In this document: positions 11,857 through 21,618 of the stretch, in pieces
Layout of the letters: each line of letters starts with the position of its first letter
Position numbering within the stretch: position 1 is the stretch's first letter
NCBI GenBank assembly: GCA_037044975.1
Contig: JBAOIL010000008.1
Location: 1-64,000, forward strand
DNA length: 64,000 nucleotides
Direction of reading: 5' to 3'
Source: JADLHS01 sp020848635
Lineage (GTDB): Bacteria; Verrucomicrobiota; Verrucomicrobiia; Limisphaerales; JADLHS01
The notes under the pieces: generated by a model
Told to the model about the DNA's origin: nothing
The model's input: the letters and a program-made list of their open reading frames with translations, nothing else
The model's database searches: none
Position numbers and translations under genes: made by a program

Positions 11857-12654
11857 GAATGAATCAAAGTCGAAGCAAAGACGGCCAAGACGGCTTCACT
11901 TTGGTTGAGTTGTTGATGGTTATCGCCATCATCGGAGTTCTCGCGGCGCTTCTGCTGCCGGCATTGAGTCGTTCGATGGCAAGGGCGCGACAAACCCATT
12001 GCGTCAATAATGTCCGCCAACTCGGCATCGGCTTGCACGAATTTGTTTCCGACAACCATGTTTATCCGCTCTTCGTAGATGCCGAGTATAACAAGAGCAG
12101 TCAGCCGACTAACTTCAATACTTGGCAGGAGGCAATTGCGCATCAACTTGGTGACGCTCCCAAGAGCGAACCCAATTATTGGGTAAAAGGCGTTTGGCTT
12201 TGTCCAGGCGTTCAATCCAAGGGGATTTTAGGCAGTTCCTACACTTCATACGGTTACAATGCGTTTGGCATCGGCACAAATTTGGCCTCATTAGGTTTGG
12301 GAGGGACCTACGGATTTTCACACGCACCGGCAGTTGGAATGGCATCAGTCGTCAAGCCGCCGGTGCTGGCGTTCGCGATTGTGAACCCAAGTGAAATGAT
12401 GGCCATCGGCGACGGTTTGCATGGAAATGCTACTGAAATATTTTCGGGGCAAGGCATCCTTTGGCGTCATGATTCTTACACCGGCTTTTTTAGGTACTAG
12501 ATCGGCCAATGCTCGTCACCAAGGCAAAGCCAACGTGGTCTTTTGCGACGGCCATGTTGAATCGCCGACCTTGAAATTCCTTTTTGAAGACACGAGCGAC
12601 GCCGCCCTAGTTCGCTGGAATCGCGACCATCTGCCGCATCGCGAGCGGCTGTAA
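11853..12654 (+). CDS. Type II pseudopilin-like protein, H-x9-DG type (copy 2), frameshifted
   Basis: This is the same architecture as the preceding gene: the leader DG/FTLVELLMVIAIIGVLAAL, a variable middle with SYGYNAFGIG and SLGLGGTYG, then HQGKANVVFCDGHVESP and RWNRDHLPHRERL. The frame breaks at the T6 run 12486-12491, after DSYTG, and the C-terminal 50 residues continue in the next frame to TAA at 12654. A sequencing indel is the simplest reading, since the tail beyond the break is as well conserved as in the neighbours. It is translationally coupled to copy 1 by an ATGA overlap. It is more diverged from copy 1 in the middle than at the ends, suggesting gene conversion or selection on the termini. 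Confidence 0.8.
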
Positions 12655-12656
12655 CC

Positions 12657-13517
12657 ATGAACATGACGGCTGCGCGAATATACAATCGAGACGGCGTCAC
12701 TTTGGTTGAACTGTTGACGGTCATCGCCATCATCGGAGTTCTGACGGCTTTGGCACTCTCAGGAGTTTCCCACGCCAAAGGCAGGGCGCAGCAAATCCGA
12801 TGTGTGAGCAATATCCGGCAACTGGGCCTTGCCCTTCAGCAATTCAATGCCGACTACCATGTGTATCCCCTCAATGTTAATTTGCATTGGTCCGATGGCG
12901 GCGAGCACGCAACCACGTGGAAGACTGCACTGGAACAGGCTGCGCTTTCCGGGCGCGACCCGTGGGCCCTAAAAAGGTTGGGAAGCAACTGGTGGCATAC
13001 CACTGTATGGCATTGTCCAGCAATCCCGCTTTCTGGCTTCACGTTGGGCACAAAAACCAGCAACACATATTACTCCTTCGCCAATTACGGCTACAATGCC
13101 TATGGCCTGAGAAGGTGGGAAGATGCCGATTCACTTGGACTGGGTGGGCACAAAGGGAATCGAATCCCCACCAACGCCGTTGACTCGCCTTACCTCGACT
13201 CACCGCCGGTGCGAGAATCAGAAGTCATCAATCCGAGCGAAATGATGGCGATTGGAGACGGATTCATCGGAGGTAACGGCGTCATTGTGGATACGACAGA
13301 TAACCGGGGACGCTTGCAGCGCACGAGCGGCTTGCAGGATATTGGCGGGAGCACAGCAAGGTCTTATCTCCGCCACCAAGGCAAAGCGAACGTGGTCTTT
13401 TGCGACGGGCACGTCGAATCGCCGACGTTGAATTTCCTTTTTGAAGACACCAGCGACGACGCCTTGGTTCGCTGGAATCGGGACCATTTGCCGCATCGGG
13501 AAAGGCTGCAACCATGA
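12657..13517 (+). CDS. Type II pseudopilin-like protein, H-x9-DG type (copy 3)
   Basis: This third tandem paralogue has 286 residues. The leader is RDG/VTLVELLTVIAIIGVLTAL, with Val instead of the usual Phe at +1 after the cleavage Gly but Glu retained at +5. The middle holds FANYGYNAYGLRRW, SLGLGGHKGN and SEVINPSEMMAIGDGF. The end has HQGKANVVFCDGHVESP and RWNRDHLPHRERLQP. Its start lies 2 bases after the stop of copy 2 and its stop overlaps the start of the heme protein gene (ATGA at 13514). The three pseudopilins are therefore packed into one transcription unit between a secreted phosphoesterase and a CxxCH protein. Confidence 0.85.
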   Translation: MNMTAARIYNRDGVTLVELLTVIAIIGVLTALALSGVSHAKGRAQQIRCVSNIRQLGLALQQFNADYHVYPLNVNLHWSDGGEHATTWKTALEQAALSGRDPWALKRLGSNWWHTTVWHCPAIPLSGFTLGTKTSNTYYSFANYGYNAYGLRRWEDADSLGLGGHKGNRIPTNAVDSPYLDSPPVRESEVINPSEMMAIGDGFIGGNGVIVDTTDNRGRLQRTSGLQDIGGSTARSYLRHQGKANVVFCDGHVESPTLNFLFEDTSDDALVRWNRDHLPHRERLQP

Positions 13518-16500
13518 ACACCTCACTCAGAGCCGGTTTTGAAACTCCAACCTCGGTCGTAGCAGCCGACGTAAGGAGGCTCAAATCTCCCGATTTGTTC
13601 AGACCGCTGAGGTCAGAGGTTAGAGCCTCCTCACGTCGGCTGCTACCATTCAAGAAGGCACTGAGCGCTCTTGCTGCTACCCATCTCTGTCTGGCGTCAG
13701 GTTCACTATCTGCGGTCGCCGCCGAGAGCTTTCCCAAACCGTACGACTCCGAGCCGCGTGGCCAGCCAATGTCCGCCGCCGAAGCCGCGCGCAGTTTCAA
13801 TATGCCGCCCGGGTTCAAAGTCGCTGTGTTTGCCAGCGAACCGGACGTGCGTCAGCCCATCGCCATGACGTTTGATCCGCGCGGACGACTTTGGGTCGCC
13901 GAGAACTACACCTACGCCGAAGCCAAGGTGCGCTACGACACCAACCTCTCGGATCGCGTGCTGATTTTCGAGGATACGAATCACGACGGCCATTTTGACA
14001 AACGCACCGTGTTTTATGATCAAGCCAAAGTCCTTACCAGCGTCGAGGTCGGCCTGGGCGGGGTGTTCCTGATGTGCCCGCCGCGCCTCCTGTTTATTCC
14101 GGATCGCAATCATGACGATGTTCCGGACGGCGAACCCGAGGTTTTGCTCGATGGCTTTGATGTCACGGGCGGCAACCACCACACCTTTGCGAACGGCCTC
14201 CGCTGGGGGCCGGACGGCTGGCTCTGGGGCCGCGTCGGCATTTCCAACACGCCGCGCCTCGGCCGGCCCGGCACGCCCGAAGCCGAGCGCGATGCGGATG
14301 AACGGCGGCATCTGGCGCTATCATCCCACGCGCCGTGTCGTCGAAAGGGTCTGCTCCGGCACGACGAATCCCTGGGGCAACGACTGGAACGCGGTGGGTG
14401 AACCCTTCTTTATCAACACGGTCATCGGTCACCTCTGGCACGCGATTCCCGGCGCGCATTTCAAGCTGATGTACGGCGATGATGTGAACCCACACAGCTA
14501 TGGTTTGATCGATCAACACGCGGACCACTACCACTTCGACACCGGCGCCGGCTGGACCAAATCGCGCGCGGCGGCGGACGGCAGTTCCTTCGCGGCGGGC
14601 AGCGATTCACTGGGCGGCGGTCACGCGCACACGGGCCTGATGATTTATCAGGGCAACAACTGGCCGGACGAATATCGCGGCAAGTTGTTCACGCTCAATT
14701 TTCACGGCCGCCGCATCAACGTCGAACGCCTCGAACGCCAGGGCTCAGGTTACGTGGGCAAGCATGATCAGGATTTTCTGACCGTAGGCGATCCGTGGTT
14801 CCGCGGCATTGATTTGATCGCCGGCCCGGACGGCGGGGTTTACATCGCCGACTGGTCGGACACCGGTGAATGTCATGAGAGCGACGGGGTCCACCGCAGT
14901 TCCGGCCGCATCTACAAGGTGACCTACGGGCAGGCCAAGCCACCGGCGTTCGGTGACCTGACGAAGCTCGCGGATAAAAAACTCGTCCCGTTGCTATTCG
15001 AAAAGAACGAATGGGTGGCGCGTCAGGCGCAACGGGTGTTGGCCGATCGCTTCGTGGAAACCGGCAAAACCGCAAAGCGTAGCCAAGGACCTCCAACGAG
15101 CTTTCGCCAAAGCCCGGGCAGACGCCACAAAAGCTGCGAGCGCTCTGGGCACTGGACGCCATCGGGGCGACATCGAGCGATTGGTTGCTCCAACAAACCC
15201 GTGATCGGGACGAGTACATTCGTAGCTGGGCCGTGCGGTTGCTCGCGGATCTCCTCACCGCGGACGGCGCGCACGGAGTGACGCACCCTGCCGAGGCGGA
15301 TTGGGCGGGCCGTGCTCGGCCCACCGCAGCGACGGTCGCGAAGCGGTTCACCGAACTCGCCCGCACCGATCCGTCCGCTTTCGTTCGACTCTACCTCGCT
15401 TCGGCGCTCCAGAAGCTGCCGCTCAATTCGCGGCGCGAAGTGGCGCTCGCGCTCGTCCGTCATGCCGAAGATGTCAACGACCATAACCTCGGCCTGATGA
15501 TTTGGTTCGGCATCGAACCCCTCACCGGCGCGCAACCATTGACCGGGGTCGAACTGGCAATCGCCAGCCAGCATCGAATCGTGCGGCAGTTTATCGCCCG
15601 ACGTTTGGCCGAGGATATTGAAACCAAGCCCGACGGATTGGACCAATTATTGGTGGCAGTTGAAAATTCCGGCGCGGCATTCACCCCGCAGGCGCAGGAC
15701 GTTCTCCGCGGCATGAGCGCCGCCTTGCGTGGCTGGCGCAAAGCCAACCCCCCGGCGGCTTGGGCTGGATTTGCCAGCCGGGCGTCCACGGCCAACGACC
15801 CGGAGGTTACAGATCGCGTGCGGGACTTGAGCGTGGTCTTTGGTGATGGCCGCGCGCTCGGCGATGTTCGCCACATCCTGACCGACACCACCGCCGATCC
15901 GATCGCCCGCCGCAATGCCCTGCGCACGATGCTCGACACCAAGTCCGAAAATCTCGCGCCGTTGCTCAAGCAATTGCTGAACGAAGAAGCCCTGCGCACG
16001 GATGCGACGATCGGTTTGCTGGAGTTGGGCGATCCAGACGGTCCCGCTTTGGCCGTGAGCCGATACCAAGCGGCGGTTGCCAGCGAACGGGCGCAGTTGC
16101 TCGGCGCGCTGGTCACCCGCTCCGCCGCCGCGACCGTTTTGCTCCAAGCCATCACCGACGGCCGGATTCCCCGCGCGGACCTCACGCCCTTTCACGCCCG
16201 GCAGATCACCAGCCTCAACGACGCCACCCTGACCAAACTACTCGCCGAGGTCTGGGGCTCGGTTCGCACCAGCGATGCCGAGAAGCGCGCGAGCAGCGCC
16301 CGCTTTCGCCAGGAGCTCACCCCGGAGCGCCTCAAGTCCGCCGATCTCGGCCACGGTCGTCAACTCTTCAACCTGGCCTGCGCTGTCTGCCACAAGCTCT
16401 ATGGTGAGGGCGGCAACGTCGGCCCTGACCTCACCGGCTCCGGGCGGTCGCAGCTTGATTATCTCCTGGAGAACGTCGTTGACCCCAGTGCCGTGGTGTC

Positions 16501-16756
16501 AGCCGATTACCGGATGACCGTTGCGACGCTGAAGGACGAGCGGGTGCTCAATGGCCTGTTGCGCGACCAAACCGCGCGGACCGTCACCATCCAAAGCCAG
16601 TCCGGACTGACCACTATCGAGCGGACAGAAATCGAATCGCTGCAGGACTCCGCGTTGTCCGTAATGCCCGAGGGCCTGCTTGAATCACTCAAGCCCGACG
16701 ACCGCCGCGATCTCATTGGCTACCTCATGCATCCGCAACAGGTGGCGCTCCCTTAG
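13514..16756 (+). CDS. PVC-type CxxCH heme protein: propeller, HEAT repeats, cytochrome c
   Basis: The order is signal region, then the PVC 'membrane-bound dehydrogenase' propeller (FNMPPGFKVAVFASEPDVRQ, MTFDPRGRLWVAENYTY, HHTFANGLRWGPDGWLWGRV, GPDGGVYIADWSDTGECH). HEAT-like helices follow (about residues 490-880), then a C-terminal cytochrome c domain with the heme motif CAVCH in LFNLACAVCHKLYGEGGNVG. These proteins are common in Planctomycetota and Verrucomicrobiota catabolic loci, and an electron-transfer role with sugar oxidation is usually inferred but not proven. Frame breaks near 14290 and 15075-15110 look like sequencing errors. Oddly, the first 45 or so codons run through a palindromic repeat (13559-13646), giving an unusually long leader before the hydrophobic segment KKALSALAATHLCLASGSLSA. 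Confidence 0.85.
13559..13646. repeat. Palindromic repeat inside the 5' end of the heme protein gene
   Basis: Left arm 13559-13582 (GTAGCAGCCGACGTAAGGAG then GCTC) and right arm 13623-13646 are inverted copies with one mismatch in 24. An inner hairpin (GACC-GCTGA-GGTC) sits near 13601-13613. No transposase is present. It behaves like a MITE/REP-type element, and the reading frame stays open through all of it. Related arms occur at 16772-16795 and 37111-37142. Confidence 0.75.
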
Positions 16757-16771
16757 CCGCTCGTTAAAGAA

Positions 16772-16795
16772 GTAGGAGACGACGTACGGAGTCTC
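16772..16795 (+). repeat. Diverged single arm of the same palindromic repeat
   Basis: This sequence matches 20 of 24 bases of the left arm at 13559-13582 (GTAGgAGaCGACGTacGGAGtCTC, with lower case for changes). It lies 16 bases after the heme protein stop. A weaker inverted pair follows: TCTCTAACTCATCC at 16792-16805 against GGTGAGTTGGAGA at 16863-16875. Apart from these and the small ORF at 16824, the 250-base gap 16757-17007 holds nothing I recognise. Confidence 0.5.
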
Positions 16796-16823
16796 TAACT
16801 CATCCTACAGCAATCGGAGGCAT

Positions 16824-16931
16824 ATGAAACTCACCACTTCGGCTCCTTCCAGGCAGAAGCTTGGTGAGTTGGAGATTCTACCCTCACCGAACCGCTGCAA
16901 CAATAATCACAATCAAAAATCCTGCCGATAA
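16824..16931 (+). CDS. Possible 35-residue leader peptide
   Basis: This short ORF begins MKLTTSAPSRQKLGELE and has a strong GGAGG ribosome-binding site 3 bases before the ATG (CGGAGGCATATG). It ends at TAA, 76 bases before the GH106-like gene. The second half is rich in Asn and Cys. Its DNA overlaps the right half of an inverted repeat, so it may be a repeat-borne ORF and not a gene. I do not recognise the sequence. Confidence 0.25.
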   Translation: MKLTTSAPSRQKLGELEILPSPNRCNNNHNQKSCR

Positions 16932-17007
16932 GCGGACCTCCGCGACAAACGCGACAACGGATCAGAAATTCCTTTCACTGCGACACCCGGATGACGAGAA
17001 TCGCCAC

Positions 17008-20000
17008 ATGAAGAAGTTGAGGCTGCTTCTTGCTTGCAGCTCATTGGTCGCGGCGCTCGCCGGAGCGGAGGACCGACTCGCGCTCGATTTTCAGAACCCA
17101 CCCCCTTCCGCGCGCCCGTGGGTCTATTGGTTCTGGTTGAACGGAAATATCACCAGCAACGGCATCACCGCCGACCTCGAAGCCATGCAGCGCGTTGGCA
17201 TCGGCGGCGTGCTCATCATGGAAGTGGATCAGGGCACGCCCAAAGGCGACGCGGCGTTTGGCGGGCCGCAGTGGCGGGAGCTGTTCAAACACGTCTGCGC
17301 CGAGGCGCACCGGCTGGGGCTGGAAGTGAACATGAACAACGACGCCGGCTGGTGCGGCAGCGGCGGGCCGTGGATCACGCCCGACCTGGCCATGCAGAAA
17401 GTGGTCGCCACGGAAACCAACGTCGTCGGCCCACGCCGGTTCGAGGCCGCCCTCGCGCAACCTGAAACCGTGGCCAATTATTATCGCGACATCGCGGTGC
17501 TGGCGTTTCCAACCCCAACCGGGGATGTGCGCATTGACGGGCTGCCCGCCAAGGCCGCTTTTGCGCCACGGCAAGTTCCGCCGCAAGCAAACTGGCCTTG
17601 GCTGCCCCCGGAACAGATCGTAGCCCGCGACCAGATCCTCAACCTGTCGGGGCAGATGGACAGTTCGGGCCGACTGACGTGGAATGTCCCCGCCGGCAAC
17701 TGGACCATCCAGCGCCTTGGCCACACGCCAACGGGCAAGGACAATCATCCCGCGCCGGAAGCGGGGCGCGGCTTGGAAACCGACAAGCTCAGCCGGACGG
17801 CGACCGATGCCATGTTTGCGGGCTTGATGGGCAAACTCATCGCCGACTCGAAGACGCTCGCGGGCAAGACGCTCGTGGCGACGCACATTGACAGTTGGGA
17901 AACCGGCTCACAGAACTGGACGCCGAAGTTTCGCGAGGAGTTCCGGCGATTGCGCGGTTACGATCCATTGCCGCTGCTTCCGGTGATTACCGGGCGCGTG
18001 GTCGGGAGTCTCGAAGTCTCCGAGCGCTTCCTGTGGGATGTGCGGTTGACGGTGTCCGATTTGTTGATCCGCAATTACGCCGGCCGTTTCCGCGAACTGG
18101 CGCACCAGAACGGCCTGCGACTTTCCATCGAAGCCTACGATGGCAACCCCTGCGCGGACATGACCTACGCCGGGCAGGCGGATGAACCGATGGCGGAGTT
18201 TTGGTCGTGGGGATTCAACACCACCTACAGTTGCACGGAGATGGCCTCGGCAGCGCACGTTTACGGCCAGCGCATCCTGGGCGCAGAAGCTTTCACCGCC
18301 AACGATAACGAAAGGTGGCTGCATCATCCAGCCGCGATTAAGGCGCTGGGTGACTGGGCGTTTTGCGAAGGGATCAACCGCTTTGTCTTTCATCGTTACG
18401 CCTTGCAGCCGTGGACGAATCCCGACCGGGCGCCGGGCATGTCCATGGGGCCATGGGGACTGCACTACGAACGGACGCAGACGTGGTGGGAGCAATCCGC
18501 CGCGTGGCACGAGTACCTCGCGCGCTGCCAGCACCTGCTGCGGCAGGGGTTGTTCGTCGCGGATATTTGTTTTCTGGTGCCGGAAGGCTCACCCATGCGT
18601 TTCTCGCCTACGATACCAGACGGCCGCAGCAGCCTGCCCGAACGCCCGCGGTACAACTTCGACGGCTGCCCGCCGGAAGTCTTGCTCACCCGGATGAAGG
18701 TCAAGGACGGGAAACTGGTTCTGCCCGATGGCATGAGCTATCGGCTGCTGGTTTTGCCCCAAGTTGAAACGATGAGCCCGGCCCTGCTGCGCCGGGTCAA
18801 AGACCTGGTTCAAGCGGGAGCGACGGTCATCGGGCCGCCGCCCCAAAAAGCGCCGGGCCTGGCGAACTATCCGCGCAGCGATGCGGAAGTGCAGCGCCTC
18901 GCGCGGGAAATCTGGGGCGAGCTTGGAGTTCCGGCTTCCGCCGGCTCCGGTGGAGCTCGACCGGAAGCCGGAACTCCGAGCGGCGAACATCGCCTCGGCA
19001 AAGGGCGTGTCATCTGGAACGAGAGTTTCCGGACTCCGCCGATCGCGGTCGGGCCAGGCAGTCCCGTGAAGAACGCCAGGTGGATCTGGCATGCGGAAGG
19101 AAGTCCGGCCATTGCCGCGCCACCGGGCAAACGGTATTTTCGCCGGGTGGTGGTTTTGGACCCCACGCGGGAAGTCGTCGCAGCGCAATTGGCCCTGACC
19201 GCGGACAACGGCCTGGAGGTGTGGCTCAATGGCGAGCGGGCCGGAGCGGGCGAGGACGCCAGCAAACTATTTCGCTTCGAGGTCGCGCGCTGGCTGAAGC
19301 CGGGGACAAACCTGCTTGCCGTGGCCGCCTTCAACGCGCATGAAGAGCCGAACCCGGCCGGCCTGATCGGCGTCCTGTCCGTGCAGTTTCGCGACGGTGG
19401 GAGGCTGGAAGTGCAGACGGACGCACATTGGGAAAGCGCGGTCAGCGGGCCGGAACAATGGCAGAACACAGCGGCGGCCACCGGTTGGGTCGCCGCGATG
19501 GACCTGGGTCCACTCGGCTTGGAACCGTTTCCTGTACCGGAACAAAACCGTCCACCAGCTTATGTATTCCCGGATTTCGGCGCCATCACCAACGTGCTGG
19601 CGCAAATGGGGGTGCGACCGGACTTTGAGGCCGATACCAGTTTGCGATACCTCCATCGGCGCGCAGGCGAAACGGATATCTACTTCGTCGCGAATCGTTC
19701 CAATGACTGGTGCGGGGCGACCTGTTCATTTCGCGTCACCGGCAAAGTGCCGGAACTCTGGAATCCGCTCACGGGGGAAATCCAACAACCGTTGGTTTAC
19801 GAAGCGCGCGAAGGACGGACGGTTCTCCCATTATGGCTGGAGCCAGCCGGCTCGGTATTCGTTGTCTTTCGCAAGCCAGCGACCGCTAGCAGCCGCGCCC
19901 ATCGAGTCATTGCCGTGAGCCGTGATGGTCAGGATGTTTTGCCGCACAATGGCCACTCACTTCATGCACCTCCGGCGTTCGAGCTGGTTGCCGGCCCCGG

Positions 20001-20676
20001 CGAGGCCATGCGCTTGCAGGCTAGACAACCAGGACGATACGAACTGAAGACAGCGTCCGGCACGACCCGCACCGCCACCTTCCCGGCCTGGCCACCGCCC
20101 GTGGAACTGGCGGGACCATGGGAGGTCCGCTTCCAGCCGAACTGCGGCGCGCCCGATCGGGTCATGTTTGATCCGTTGATTTCCTGGCCTGAGCACAGCG
20201 AACCGGGCGTAAAATACTTCAGCGGCACGGCGACCTACTGCAAGACGTTTGCCTGGCAACCGAACGCTGCCCAACGCTCAACTGCCAGCGCGCAACTTTT
20301 TCTGGACCTCGGCCACGTCGAGATGATCGCGGAAGTGAGATTGAACGGCAAGGACCTCGGCGTGCTTTGGAAGCCGCCGTTCCGCGTCGAGGTGACGGCC
20401 GCGCTGCAAACCGGCGACAATGTGCTGGAAGTGAAAGTGACCAACCTGTGGGTCAATCGAATGATCGGCGACGAGCAGTTGCCCGAAGACAGCGACCGCA
20501 AACCGGACGGCACCCTCAAGTCGTGGCCGCAATGGGTGCAGCAGGGCAAACCCAACCCCACCGGCCGCCATACGTTCACGAGCTGGCGGCTGTGGAAGCA
20601 GGATGCGCCGCTGGTGGAGTCCGGCTTGCTCGGGCCGGTGAAACTGTTGACCGTCGAAAACACCATCTTGAAGTAA
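17008..20676 (+). CDS. Secreted GH106-like alpha-L-rhamnosidase
   Basis: The signal peptide MKKLRLLLACSSLVAALAGA is followed by the GH106 opening FQNPPPSARPWVYWFWLNGN and ITADLEAMQRVGIGGVLIME, then MNNDAGWCGSGGPW. The catalytic (beta/alpha)8 region continues through SIEAYDGNPCADMTYAG, FNTTYSCTEMASAAHVYG and ILGAEAFTANDNERW, where acidic residues of the family's active site are expected. The C-terminal 150 residues are a GH2-like sugar-binding beta-sandwich (LDLGHVEMIAEVRLNGKDLG, VTNLWVNRMIGDEQLPED). At 1222 residues it is normal for GH106. The enzyme would release L-rhamnose from plant or algal polysaccharide in the periplasm or outside. The frame is intact throughout. I chose the ATG at 17008 for the signal peptide. 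Confidence 0.85.
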   Translation: MKKLRLLLACSSLVAALAGAEDRLALDFQNPPPSARPWVYWFWLNGNITSNGITADLEAMQRVGIGGVLIMEVDQGTPKGDAAFGGPQWRELFKHVCAEAHRLGLEVNMNNDAGWCGSGGPWITPDLAMQKVVATETNVVGPRRFEAALAQPETVANYYRDIAVLAFPTPTGDVRIDGLPAKAAFAPRQVPPQANWPWLPPEQIVARDQILNLSGQMDSSGRLTWNVPAGNWTIQRLGHTPTGKDNHPAPEAGRGLETDKLSRTATDAMFAGLMGKLIADSKTLAGKTLVATHIDSWETGSQNWTPKFREEFRRLRGYDPLPLLPVITGRVVGSLEVSERFLWDVRLTVSDLLIRNYAGRFRELAHQNGLRLSIEAYDGNPCADMTYAGQADEPMAEFWSWGFNTTYSCTEMASAAHVYGQRILGAEAFTANDNERWLHHPAAIKALGDWAFCEGINRFVFHRYALQPWTNPDRAPGMSMGPWGLHYERTQTWWEQSAAWHEYLARCQHLLRQGLFVADICFLVPEGSPMRFSPTIPDGRSSLPERPRYNFDGCPPEVLLTRMKVKDGKLVLPDGMSYRLLVLPQVETMSPALLRRVKDLVQAGATVIGPPPQKAPGLANYPRSDAEVQRLAREIWGELGVPASAGSGGARPEAGTPSGEHRLGKGRVIWNESFRTPPIAVGPGSPVKNARWIWHAEGSPAIAAPPGKRYFRRVVVLDPTREVVAAQLALTADNGLEVWLNGERAGAGEDASKLFRFEVARWLKPGTNLLAVAAFNAHEEPNPAGLIGVLSVQFRDGGRLEVQTDAHWESAVSGPEQWQNTAAATGWVAAMDLGPLGLEPFPVPEQNRPPAYVFPDFGAITNVLAQMGVRPDFEADTSLRYLHRRAGETDIYFVANRSNDWCGATCSFRVTGKVPELWNPLTGEIQQPLVYEAREGRTVLPLWLEPAGSVFVVFRKPATASSRAHRVIAVSRDGQDVLPHNGHSLHAPPAFELVAGPGEAMRLQARQPGRYELKTASGTTRTATFPAWPPPVELAGPWEVRFQPNCGAPDRVMFDPLISWPEHSEPGVKYFSGTATYCKTFAWQPNAAQRSTASAQLFLDLGHVEMIAEVRLNGKDLGVLWKPPFRVEVTAALQTGDNVLEVKVTNLWVNRMIGDEQLPEDSDRKPDGTLKSWPQWVQQGKPNPTGRHTFTSWRLWKQDAPLVESGLLGPVKLLTVENTILK

Positions 20677-20792
20677 AAAAGCATGAACAAACTTAGGCCG
20701 GTGGAGCTTCGTCGTGGTGCGAATCTTCTTGTCCGTCATTGGAACCAGCGTAATGATCTCAACCCACAACCACTTCAACCAAACTTCAAGCC

Positions 20793-21593
20793 ATGAAACA
20801 AGCGTTGACTAATCGCGCGGCGGCGGCCAGCAACCCTGCAAAGCCGCTGGCGCTGGAACCCACCGCCCGCGCCTTTGCCCATCGGCCTACCTGGAAACGG
20901 TGGGCGGCGTTTACCTTGATCGAGCTCCTCGTCGTCATCGCCATTATCGCCATCCTGGCGGCGATGCTGCTGCCCGCATTATCGTCGGCCAAGGAAAAGG
21001 CCCGGCGCACCGGTTGCGTAAACTGCCTCCATCAATTGGGCCTCGCGCTGCAAATGTATGGTGTAGATAACAATGACAAACTCCCCCAAGGCAATCGTGA
21101 TGACGGATTTACCCACACGATCTGGATCAGCACCAACACCTTCAACGCTATAAAGCAGTATAGCGCCACGAACATGAGCACCTGTCCGAGCCTCGGCAGC
21201 ACATTTCAGTATTACAACCACGGGATCGGCTGGGTGATTGGTTACAGCTATAACGGCGGCCACAAGAAGCCCGCGACGGGTTGGTCGGGGGAACCGGTGC
21301 CACGGTGGGTTTCGCCCCTGAGATTTACCGACAATCCCGGTTTGACCCTGGCCTGCGACCTGAATGCCTGGTCGCCGCCGGACCTATGGGTGATTGCGCC
21401 GCACTGCCGGGGCGGCTCGGCCAAACAAGGGGGTTCTCCGTTCCTTTACATGTCGGTCCCGACCACCTCCAAGGCTGCCGGCGCCGTGGGGGGCAACACC
21501 CTGTTACTCGATGGTTCGGTGAGTTGGAAAAGCATCAGCAAAATGACCAACTACTGGGCCGCGGCCGGCGGCGGATACTTTAATGCCTGGTAA
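20793..21593 (+). CDS. Type II pseudopilin-like protein (copy 4)
   Basis: An unusually long leader of about 40 residues precedes the prepilin segment AA/FTLIELLVVIAIIAILAAM. There is Ala instead of Gly before Phe but Glu at +5, which is a common variant in this phylum. LLPALSSAKEKARRTGCVNC is the family's classic helix. The C-terminus carries GGNTLLLDGSVSW in place of a full H-x9-DG motif. It is not closely related to the three copies at 11-13.5 kb. Its 3' end overlaps, by a few bases, the upstream ATG (21583) of the next gene, suggesting one operon with the enzymes on both sides. Confidence 0.85.
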   Translation: MKQALTNRAAAASNPAKPLALEPTARAFAHRPTWKRWAAFTLIELLVVIAIIAILAAMLLPALSSAKEKARRTGCVNCLHQLGLALQMYGVDNNDKLPQGNRDDGFTHTIWISTNTFNAIKQYSATNMSTCPSLGSTFQYYNHGIGWVIGYSYNGGHKKPATGWSGEPVPRWVSPLRFTDNPGLTLACDLNAWSPPDLWVIAPHCRGGSAKQGGSPFLYMSVPTTSKAAGAVGGNTLLLDGSVSWKSISKMTNYWAAAGGGYFNAW

Positions 21594-21618
21594 CGCTGAG
21601 TCCACAAATCCATCTCCC

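Noticed and set aside
20010..20030. Short word GGCTAGACAACC shared with 43372-43383
   Set aside because: It is a 12-base match inside two unrelated coding regions with no flanking similarity, so probably chance.
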